This document shows positions 14,385 through 21,529 of a DNA stretch of 64,000 bases, one piece after another (the first letter of the stretch is position 1; each line of letters opens with the position of its first letter). The translations under genes were made by a program, and so were the position numbers. A model generated the notes under the pieces. It was not told where the DNA came from. It ran no database searches and was given only the letters and a program-made list of their open reading frames with translations. This stretch comes from Fervidobacterium_A thailandense (GTDB lineage Bacteria; Thermotogota; Thermotogae; Thermotogales; Fervidobacteriaceae): NCBI RefSeq assembly GCF_041505935.1, contig NZ_CP140110.1; one strand, written 5' to 3'.

Positions 14385-16982
14385 ATGTATAAGTTCCTTT
14401 CCATGATCACTGTAGTGGTGGCTTCAATAGCTATAAACTACTCCCTCGAGAGAAAAGTTTACAAATCGTCGAGGAACCTTGCTGTGTTGACTTGGCTGAG
14501 CTTCGCTCTTGCTTGGTTTGAGTACATGAAATTCGAGTTTCCAAATCAGGTTGAACAATTTGAAAAGTTGCAGGATATAATTCTCCTTTACATACCTTCG
14601 TTTGTCTACACAGCGTTCCGAGATTTTACAATAAAAGATAAGCTGAAGAAGCAGTTTGCGTTTTTAATGCACGTCATACCGGGCTTCTACGCTATTTTAG
14701 CATTGACTAACGACTTTCACAACATCTTTTGGAATGGCACAATCTTTTCGAACATCTACAACAGCTACCGTCCCAAGCCCACCGCGTTTGTCAATAGCTA
14801 TTACTTCTACTTGCTCTACCTTACGTTACTTATCGTTATGGATATAAAAATTGAGCTGAAGCGCACAACATCCCGCTTTCTAAGGCGAGTTATGATCATT
14901 TACTTAGCGATTTGGATCCTTGGACTTCTGTTTTTCAAGTTTGACTACAACTATCCGTTGGTTATTCTGGCGCTAAGTTTTCTTGCTTTAACATCTCAAC
15001 TGACTTTCATCAGATACACTTGGAAAGCTCTAATGCTCTCATCCAGATCTGAGTTTTTTGAAAGATCCGACGATGGGTATATACTCTTCGATAAAGAGGG
15101 TCGGATCGTTGATTGTAACTCTGCGGCGCTGATGCTGTTAAATATGAGGAGAGAAGACGTTTTATGGAAGAATTCGGACAAGATCAATGAGCTGGTACAA
15201 GCTACAAGCGATATTTTAAAGGTCGATGACAAGTTTCTCCTCAAGAGGATCGAAGAGATGGATGATAAAAAAGTCTTGGTATTACGCGACGTGACGGAAC
15301 AGGTTGTGGCCTCGAAAGGTAAAGATTATTATTCGAGTCTACTTCAGGGACTTTTCGAGAACGTATCTCAAGCTGTTCTAATCCTGGATGAAAACGGTAC
15401 GATTGTCGACTGCAATAAACAATTCGAATCGATGTTCGACTACAAGAGGGAAGAGCTGGTTGGAAGAAAGCCGGAAGATTTTATCGTTCCGGAAGAACTT
15501 AAGTCCGAGCCTCAGAAAATTAGAGAAATGGCTCTCAAGCAAGGTGTGGTACGAATTCGAACCGTTAGAAAAAGGAGAACTGGTGAGCTTGTTGATGTTG
15601 AGATCTCGGTGGTCCGTGTAAGAACATCGGAAGGGGATATTCTCTATTCCATCTACTCCGACGTTTCACTCGAGCGTGAGTTCCTGCGCACATCTTCGAG
15701 CATCCTGCAACGGGACCCTCTCACGGGGCTGTACAACCGTGAGTACTTCGTAAAAAGACTGGTGCGTGTGCTTGAAGAAGAAAGAGACGATTACATCTAC
15801 AATGCCGTTATCTTCATCGACATAAATAACTTCAGCCACATAAACGTGAGCAAGGGACATTCCTTTGCCGATGAACTACTCAGGAAAGTTGCGGAACGTT
15901 TTTCGGAGGTAATACGGAGCACGGATACCGTCTCACGGGCGGTTTCGGACGAGTTCTGGATCCTGATCGAAAAATTTGCCAGGACTCAGGTCGAGGCTAA
16001 CGAGCGGATAAGAGGAATCGTCAGAAAACTGATCGAACGTTTAGAGGAAGCCTATTTTGTACAAGGCGAAGTTGTCAACTTGGAGTTTACGTTCGGCGTG
16101 TACATCTTTGAAAGTGACAGGTACGATGAGGTACTCCGCAAGGCATCGATAGCCTTAAAAGAAGCCAAAGAACGGGGAGAGAAGTACGCGATCTACTCTC
16201 CTAAACTTGATGAGAAGTTCGCCCATATATTCGAAAAAGAGAAACTCTTCAAAACGGCGTTTTACAGTGGTGGTTTAAAGGTCTTCTTCCAGCCAATATG
16301 TACATCGAAGGAAAAACCCGTTGGGGCGGAGGCTTTACTGAGAGTTGTCGACGATAAAGGAAATGTGCACCCTCCTCTCGAGTTCATCCCGATTATCGAA
16401 AGTAATGGAATGATTCACATGGTAGGCGAGGAGGTACTAAGGCAATCCTGCGAGGCGCTTAAGAGTTTAAACGGGAAACTTAAGTTTGTGGATATCAACG
16501 TCAGTCCTGTTCAATTCATGAATCCTAACTTTGCCGATAGGTACGCCGATGTGGTCAAAGAAGCGGGCGTTGATCCATCCAAGATAGTGATCGAGGTGAC
16601 CGAAAATATCATTCTCGGTACAAGTGAGGTTGTTAAAACCAATATCAAGAAACTACTTGATTACGGTTTTCAGCTTTGTATCGACGACTTTGGAACAGGT
16701 TACTCATCACTTCTGTACCTCGTTGAGTACCCGTTAAAAAAGATAAAAGTTGATCGGAGTTTTGTGAAAGGTATTCCGGGTGATAAAAAGGCGGTGAGGA
16801 TACTTGAAGCGATAATGAGCTTGTCACGATCGTTGGGAATAGATGCGATTCCGGAAGGAGTCGAGAACGAAAGACAGCTTGAGCTTCTCTCACTGATGGG
16901 TTACAGGCTGTTCCAAGGTTTTTATTTTTCGCCACCTTTGTCCTTTGAAGACTTTACAAAATTCTTGAACAATAGGGAGTGA
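14385..16982 (+). CDS. Membrane PAS-PAS-GGDEF-EAL protein, probable c-di-GMP phosphodiesterase
   Basis: 865 residues. Residues 1-215 form about six to seven membrane helices with a short loop pattern like the 7TM sensor module of histidine kinases. Two PAS domains follow (about 225-305 and 320-425; VLILDENGTIVDCN in the second). In the GGDEF domain (about 440-600) the signature reads AVSDEF instead of GGDEF, so cyclase activity is doubtful. The EAL domain (about 620-860) has EALLR, NVSPVQF, EVTEN, DDFGTGYSS, KVDRSF, EGVE and QGF, all catalytic residues in place. Degradation of c-di-GMP in response to a membrane or ligand signal is the likely role. The next gene starts within its stop region. 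Confidence 0.88.
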   Translation: MYKFLSMITVVVASIAINYSLERKVYKSSRNLAVLTWLSFALAWFEYMKFEFPNQVEQFEKLQDIILLYIPSFVYTAFRDFTIKDKLKKQFAFLMHVIPGFYAILALTNDFHNIFWNGTIFSNIYNSYRPKPTAFVNSYYFYLLYLTLLIVMDIKIELKRTTSRFLRRVMIIYLAIWILGLLFFKFDYNYPLVILALSFLALTSQLTFIRYTWKALMLSSRSEFFERSDDGYILFDKEGRIVDCNSAALMLLNMRREDVLWKNSDKINELVQATSDILKVDDKFLLKRIEEMDDKKVLVLRDVTEQVVASKGKDYYSSLLQGLFENVSQAVLILDENGTIVDCNKQFESMFDYKREELVGRKPEDFIVPEELKSEPQKIREMALKQGVVRIRTVRKRRTGELVDVEISVVRVRTSEGDILYSIYSDVSLEREFLRTSSSILQRDPLTGLYNREYFVKRLVRVLEEERDDYIYNAVIFIDINNFSHINVSKGHSFADELLRKVAERFSEVIRSTDTVSRAVSDEFWILIEKFARTQVEANERIRGIVRKLIERLEEAYFVQGEVVNLEFTFGVYIFESDRYDEVLRKASIALKEAKERGEKYAIYSPKLDEKFAHIFEKEKLFKTAFYSGGLKVFFQPICTSKEKPVGAEALLRVVDDKGNVHPPLEFIPIIESNGMIHMVGEEVLRQSCEALKSLNGKLKFVDINVSPVQFMNPNFADRYADVVKEAGVDPSKIVIEVTENIILGTSEVVKTNIKKLLDYGFQLCIDDFGTGYSSLLYLVEYPLKKIKVDRSFVKGIPGDKKAVRILEAIMSLSRSLGIDAIPEGVENERQLELLSLMGYRLFQGFYFSPPLSFEDFTKFLNNRE

Positions 16983-16987
16983 TCATC

Positions 16988-18232
16988 TTGATATACAGAT
17001 TCTTCTTGGCTCTTTCTTTGGCTTTCATGGTCTTTGGTTTGTCCGTCTCTGGCTCACGAATTGTTCATGAACTTACCACGATAATTCTTTCACCTGATTA
17101 CCTTCTTACCGACTACATGGCACTCGCAGGAGTGGGTGGCGCTTTTTTCAACTCCGGTTTTTTAATGTTGCTCTTCACTGGTCTTCTCAAGCTGTTGAAA
17201 GTTAACCCATCCGGTGCATCGATCGCGGCCGTCATGACTATAGGGGGCTTTGCACTTTTCGGGAAGAACTTCTTCAACGTTTGGCCCATCGTCGCTGGGG
17301 TGTTTCTCTACACAGCGTTGATAGGCGAGAACATGAGAACGTTCCTTTATGTCGCTTACTTTGGGACAGCGCTGGCTCCCATTTCAACCCATCTAATATT
17401 GGCCAGTGGATTTAACGTTGTGGGGCTCTTTCTTTCACTGCTCGTTGGATTTCTTCTTCCACCACTTGCAAGTTTTTGTCTCACGCTTCACCGTGGATAC
17501 AATCTTTACAACGTAGGATTCACGGCAGGTATACTCGGAATGTTCTTGGGAAGCATTTTGAAAGCTTACGACCTTGCTCCGGCGCCAAGGTTTTATTGGT
17601 ACGAGGGTCATCAAGTTCTCCTCGCGGTATTTATGTACGCCGTGTTTTACTCTACGTTATTGTACGGTTTAAAACTAAACGGATGGTCTTTCAAGGGTTA
17701 CAAAAGTATCTTGAAGCATTCGGGAAAGCTTCTAACGGATTTCGTTCTGCTCGAAAGCGAGGGTGTAACGTTCATCAACGTTGGACTTTTGGGACTTCTG
17801 GGAACTTCCTACGTCCTCCTTTCTGGTTCTGCACTCAACGGTCCAACAATAGGCGGGATTATGACTTTGGCAGGATTCGGTGCTCTCGGTAAACATCCGA
17901 AGAATATTGCACCGGTTGTTCTGGGTGTGATCTTGGGAGCTGCAACGAACGCCCAACCCTTCAACAGCCCAAGTATGACACTTGCGGTACTCTTTGGAAC
18001 TACGCTGGCACCAATCGCGGGTGAATTCGGACACGTGTGGGGGGTTATCGCGGGCTTCTTACACAGTGCACTTGTTATCAACGTTGCGTTCTTGCACCAA
18101 GGTATGAACCTGTACAACAACGGTTTTTCCGGAGGGTTCGTTGCCCTGTTCTTACTCCCACTCATCGAGGCCGTTAGACAGCTAAAAAATAGAATGATAT
18201 CGAGCAGTAGAGGTGAGGGTAATGGAAACTGA
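16988..18232 (+). CDS. DUF1576-like polytopic membrane protein
   Basis: About 415 residues with roughly ten membrane helices in two similar halves: each contains an NPSGA/NGPTIGG-type loop, a GGFALFGKN/AGFGALGKHPKN motif, a GTALAPIS/GTTLAPIAGEFG segment and RGYNLYNVGF/QGMNLYNNGF. The internal duplication and these loops fit DUF1576 proteins, whose substrate is unknown. I choose TTG at 16988 because GGGAGTGA lies 5 bases before it; the GTG at 16979 is inside that site. It directly follows the EAL gene. Confidence 0.65.
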   Translation: MIYRFFLALSLAFMVFGLSVSGSRIVHELTTIILSPDYLLTDYMALAGVGGAFFNSGFLMLLFTGLLKLLKVNPSGASIAAVMTIGGFALFGKNFFNVWPIVAGVFLYTALIGENMRTFLYVAYFGTALAPISTHLILASGFNVVGLFLSLLVGFLLPPLASFCLTLHRGYNLYNVGFTAGILGMFLGSILKAYDLAPAPRFYWYEGHQVLLAVFMYAVFYSTLLYGLKLNGWSFKGYKSILKHSGKLLTDFVLLESEGVTFINVGLLGLLGTSYVLLSGSALNGPTIGGIMTLAGFGALGKHPKNIAPVVLGVILGAATNAQPFNSPSMTLAVLFGTTLAPIAGEFGHVWGVIAGFLHSALVINVAFLHQGMNLYNNGFSGGFVALFLLPLIEAVRQLKNRMISSSRGEGNGN

Positions 18233-18560
18233 AAAACTCGTCGTTATGATGGTCAACGACTTAATTTACTATCTTCTCAAAAACGGTGCTCATTTGGTGG
18301 ACACCGAAATTGTGGCTTCGAATCGAGACTTCTACATCCTGATTGAAGCGAACGTTCCCCAAGAACAAAAGGAAACCGTTGAAAAGGATTTGAAAATCCT
18401 TTCGAAAATTAAAGAACACCCAGAACTAAGGTACTATTCCGCACTCTCACAGCAAGTCGGTGGCTTGGAAGGAATCTACACAATCGCTCCATACATCAAG
18501 AAAATCGATTTTGATTTTACCGAAAACGGGTTAAAACTGGAAGTTTTCGTGATTCGTTGA
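18222..18560 (+). CDS. Small protein of unknown function
   Basis: A 112-residue soluble protein, helix-rich at the N-terminus (KLVVMMVNDLIYYLLKNG) with alternating beta strands later (YILIEANVP, KLEVFVIR). I recognise no family. GAGGTGAGGGTA supports the ATG at 18222. It overlaps the previous gene by 11 bases and is followed closely by the hydrolase, so it shares that operon. Confidence 0.6.
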   Translation: METEKLVVMMVNDLIYYLLKNGAHLVDTEIVASNRDFYILIEANVPQEQKETVEKDLKILSKIKEHPELRYYSALSQQVGGLEGIYTIAPYIKKIDFDFTENGLKLEVFVIR

Positions 18561-18616
18561 TTTTGAGACTTTCTGAACATATGGAAAGGTGCGGGAAGCC
18601 ATCGGAGGGGAGAGGG

Positions 18617-19213
18617 TTGTTTTATCTCGAACGTCAGAAGCACCCACTGAGACGTGACTTGTTAGTTGATGGAAAGGCGGTACTTTTATTGATCGATGTC
18701 CAAAGTTATTTCTTCAACCCCAATTCACCAGCTTATCTTAGAGGGGTAGAACGTGTTCTTTTAAACATCGTCCGGTTGCTTGAGGTCGTCAAGCGAGCGA
18801 ACATCCCCATAATAGCAACGATTCACTCGGGTGGTAGTGATAACATGCGCCGCTGGTGGAACAACACCGTTGATGAACCTTGGACGACGCTTGCGGTGGA
18901 TAACAAGTTAGTGGATTATCTTGTGACGAAGAACACATACGACGCTTTTTTCAGCACGAACTTGGATGACTTGCTCAAATCCCTCAAAAGCCAGGTTGTT
19001 CTAATTTCCGGTGTGATGACTCACCTTTGTTGCGAGACAACCGCGAGAAGTGCTTTCGTACGTGGGTACGATGTTGTAATGATAGAAGACTGCTTGTGGG
19101 ACAAAGACGAGTGGTACCACTACGCATCCCTCCGAAACCTGGCCCACGGATTCGCGGTTATTTCAAATTTGGGGGAGATCGAAAGATTGATACAAGAGGT
19201 CTCGAGTTTTTGA
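18617..19213 (+). CDS. Isochorismatase-like cysteine hydrolase
   Basis: A 198-residue amidohydrolase of the isochorismatase/nicotinamidase superfamily. The catalytic triad is visible: Asp in LLIDVQSYF, Lys in VTKNTYDAF, and Cys in MTHLCCETTAR, with the usual cis-peptide region GVMTHLCC. The substrate cannot be deduced. Nicotinamidase is less likely because its metal-binding His/Asp cluster is not evident. The TTG at 18617 is 8 bases after GGAGGGG; earlier in-frame starts lack a ribosome site. Confidence 0.82.
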   Translation: MFYLERQKHPLRRDLLVDGKAVLLLIDVQSYFFNPNSPAYLRGVERVLLNIVRLLEVVKRANIPIIATIHSGGSDNMRRWWNNTVDEPWTTLAVDNKLVDYLVTKNTYDAFFSTNLDDLLKSLKSQVVLISGVMTHLCCETTARSAFVRGYDVVMIEDCLWDKDEWYHYASLRNLAHGFAVISNLGEIERLIQEVSSF

Positions 19214-19231
19214 TCGTTTCAAATTTAACTT

Positions 19232-20029
19232 TCAACTTTCAACCTCCCAGGCCTTATGTACAAATTCGTAGTTCCCACCATCCCTCAGAACGAAGTAGGC
19301 ACTTCCCGAACCAGTCAACGCTGCGGGGTACTCTTTTCGAAAAGCCTCGATTTCCTGCCTCAACTCTTCGGGAACGATGTATTCGAATACGTTGTAAACT
19401 CCGAGCTTGATAGCCTGCCAATCTCGGGATTTAAAAGCCTCGTAGAGCTGAGAAGCCTTCAACGGAGCTTTACCGAACAGTTCTGGACGAAGCTTTGCAT
19501 AAGCCTCCTTCGTCGAAATCGAATAGTCCGGTTTGATAACATCAAGTTTGTACCCAAGTAGTGGGTCCACATGGGAGAGCTGCTCACCCCTTCCACCGAC
19601 AATTGCGGTGCCACCGCAAAGAAAGAACGGTACGTCGCTACCTACCAATGGGGCTATTTGTGTTGCTTTTTCCCAGGATATTAGACCGTGGGTTGCAAGT
19701 AATGCAAGGAATCCTCCCGCGTTGCTACTTCCACCGCCAAGCCCAGCTCCCATCGGTATCTTCTTTTCCAACCTCACATAACAGTCCAGTTCGCTTGGCT
19801 TAATCAGGTCCCATACCTTTAAGAGTATGTTCCCATCTATTTTCACATTCGATTCAACAAATATCCGTCCCTGTCCGTGCACAAAGCGCACTTCCAAGTC
19901 GTCGTGGAGCGAAACGTTCTGAAAAAGAGAATCGATCTCATGAAACCCGTCCGGTCTTTTGAAAAGTACGTCGAGGCACAGATTTATTTTTGCGTACGTT
20001 CTAAGTAGGTAGCTACGATTTTTGCCCAT
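19232..20029 (-). CDS. ispE: 4-diphosphocytidyl-2-C-methyl-D-erythritol kinase
   Basis: It phosphorylates CDP-methylerythritol with ATP in the MEP route to isoprenoids. The 265-residue GHMP kinase starts with YAKINLCLDVL, carries the phosphate loop PMGAGLGGGSSNAGG and closes with the ALTGSGSAYFVL motif. It overlaps the Nudix gene by 46 bases, so the two are translationally linked at the end of a seven-gene unit that begins at tmcAL. Confidence 0.95.
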   Translation of the reverse strand: MGKNRSYLLRTYAKINLCLDVLFKRPDGFHEIDSLFQNVSLHDDLEVRFVHGQGRIFVESNVKIDGNILLKVWDLIKPSELDCYVRLEKKIPMGAGLGGGSSNAGGFLALLATHGLISWEKATQIAPLVGSDVPFFLCGGTAIVGGRGEQLSHVDPLLGYKLDVIKPDYSISTKEAYAKLRPELFGKAPLKASQLYEAFKSRDWQAIKLGVYNVFEYIVPEELRQEIEAFRKEYPAALTGSGSAYFVLRDGGNYEFVHKAWEVES

Positions 20030-20568
20030 CCCTCCATCTCCTCCATGTACTGACTGAGTGATTTTGACCTGAACTCCACGAAATTCTCAGGTTCGGCCAG
20101 CCCGTGGTAACGCACCTGTGCGATGTACAATACCCCCAGGTGAACCCGGCTGACTGGGTTCTCAGTTTCGTTTATTAATCCTCTGTACTCCAAACTCAAC
20201 AACTCCACTACTACTTCCTCTTGAAGCTCTCTCTTCAAGCCGTTCATAAAGCACTCGATGGGGTCGGTCCCATCTTGATCGTTCAGATGCCCTCCAACTC
20301 CGAGGGTTATCAAGTTATGTAGCCGCTTCTCCGTTTGATTGGCCGTTCGCTTAAAGAATATGTACTCGTCTCCTTCCATGAGTACGATATACGGGATGAT
20401 TTGTCTAAACGTCTCATCGTACTCCGCGTCAACTCTGGGGATGAAAAACGCGTTCCTTAGGAGTTTGAAAAACTCACCTTCAGGTACTTCTATTACCCCT
20501 TCTTGTTCATCGATGAGTTTCAAAACATCCTCAGTCTTGACCACGAGTACGTTTTCGTTCAAAAACAT
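19984..20568 (-). CDS. Nudix-fold phosphohydrolase-like protein
   Basis: 194 residues. A Nudix-type region occurs at about 90-125: GVGGHLNDQDG followed after a gap by LKRELQEEV, giving the REx2EE core of the Nudix box in a slightly expanded form. The N-terminal part (residues 1-60) is unlike usual MutT proteins. The substrate is unknown; nearest known architecture is the Nudix-type 'phosphoesterase' group. The gene lies between the FlhB-like gene and ispE. Confidence 0.75.
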   Translation of the reverse strand: MFLNENVLVVKTEDVLKLIDEQEGVIEVPEGEFFKLLRNAFFIPRVDAEYDETFRQIIPYIVLMEGDEYIFFKRTANQTEKRLHNLITLGVGGHLNDQDGTDPIECFMNGLKRELQEEVVVELLSLEYRGLINETENPVSRVHLGVLYIAQVRYHGLAEPENFVEFRSKSLSQYMEEMEGWAKIVATYLERTQK

Positions 20569-20588
20569 TCCTCCCTTTCCACGTAATA

Positions 20589-20885
20589 CTACTCCTTTGC
20601 TTTTGTAGCGCTCAGCTGGATGAAAGCCAAAACCTCCGCTACCGCAAGGTACAGTTTCGATGGTATGGGTTCAAGAAGTTGTAATCGAAAAAGCTCGTGA
20701 GCAAGTTCGGGAGATTTAACCACGGGAACTCCGCTGTTGATAGCCGTCTCGACGATCTTCTTAGCCAGCTCGCACTTCCCTTTTGCAACAACAAAAGGAA
20801 CGTAATCCTTTCCAATTTCGTATTTCAACGCGACGGCAATCTTTTGGGTGCAATCATCACGTTCCAGACGTTCCGGCTCAAACAT
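20589..20885 (-). CDS. FlhB C-terminal-domain homologue (YlqH/FhlB-like)
   Basis: 98 residues corresponding only to the cytoplasmic domain of the flagellar export switch protein FlhB: KIAVALKYE, PFVVAKGKCELAKKI, GVPVVKSPELAHEL, IPSKLYLAVAEVLAFI. The autocleavage NPTH motif is missing and replaced by AVALKY context, as in YlqH of Bacillus. It may modulate flagellar export specificity, but this is inference. The ATG at 20885 follows GGTGGGGTGT and overlaps the previous stop by 8 bases. Confidence 0.8.
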   Translation of the reverse strand: MFEPERLERDDCTQKIAVALKYEIGKDYVPFVVAKGKCELAKKIVETAINSGVPVVKSPELAHELFRLQLLEPIPSKLYLAVAEVLAFIQLSATKAKE

Positions 20886-21519
20886 ACACCCCACCATCCA
20901 GACTTTCAAGTTTGATGTTGACAAGTCCAAAATGTTTTCTGAGATTGTTCTCCAACTCTTCAACGCCTCCTGGTATCTTCTTAAAGTACAGGGTAACGAT
21001 TTCGTCAGTAACAATTCCCTTTATCTTGTTATCTTTCGTGAAAACCTCAAAACTCCCATTCCTCCTGTTGATGAAAACAAAGATACCATCGCGACTCAGC
21101 AATCCGTAGCCGCCAGAAATCATGTTCAAATAGTGCTCGAAACACTCATCGTGACTCACAAGGTAACCACCCATCCATTTCAAGAATTCCGTGTCGATAT
21201 CTACCCTCTTTGACACCTCTTCCAAAACGAGCGCGATCCTGACGGCGATCTCCTTAGACCATGCGCAAAAGTCCTCTGAAAGCAACTTTGTTAGCTTTTC
21301 TGAGAGTTCCATCAACTTCAGGCTCGGTAAATGGTCAATCGTATCATCCTTCTTGGCTACGATCGTTGCCTTTAAATCCCCGTAGCCGAAATCTTTCAGC
21401 TCGATCTTACTGCCCTCTTTCGGAGGTCTTTTGTCACTCTTCACGATGATTTCCCCGTCGCGCGTTCTCACTTTCATGTACTTGCCATAACTTTCAAGAA
21501 CAAGTCCGATAACCTTCAT
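20878..21519 (-). CDS. Unknown protein, possible FliK/YlqG-like partner
   Basis: 213 residues without signal or membrane segments. The N-terminus is a small beta domain (MKVIGLVLESYGKYMKVRTRDGEI type), the middle is helical, and the end (VTLYFKKIPGGVEELENNLRKHFGLVNIKLESL) resembles the strand-helix-strand pattern at the C-terminus of hook-length proteins. It overlaps the FlhB-like gene, just as ylqG precedes ylqH in Bacillus. That parallel is suggestive only; I cannot confirm homology by eye. Confidence 0.55.
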   Translation of the reverse strand: MKVIGLVLESYGKYMKVRTRDGEIIVKSDKRPPKEGSKIELKDFGYGDLKATIVAKKDDTIDHLPSLKLMELSEKLTKLLSEDFCAWSKEIAVRIALVLEEVSKRVDIDTEFLKWMGGYLVSHDECFEHYLNMISGGYGLLSRDGIFVFINRRNGSFEVFTKDNKIKGIVTDEIVTLYFKKIPGGVEELENNLRKHFGLVNIKLESLDGGVYV

Positions 21520-21529
21520 CGTGATTTGG

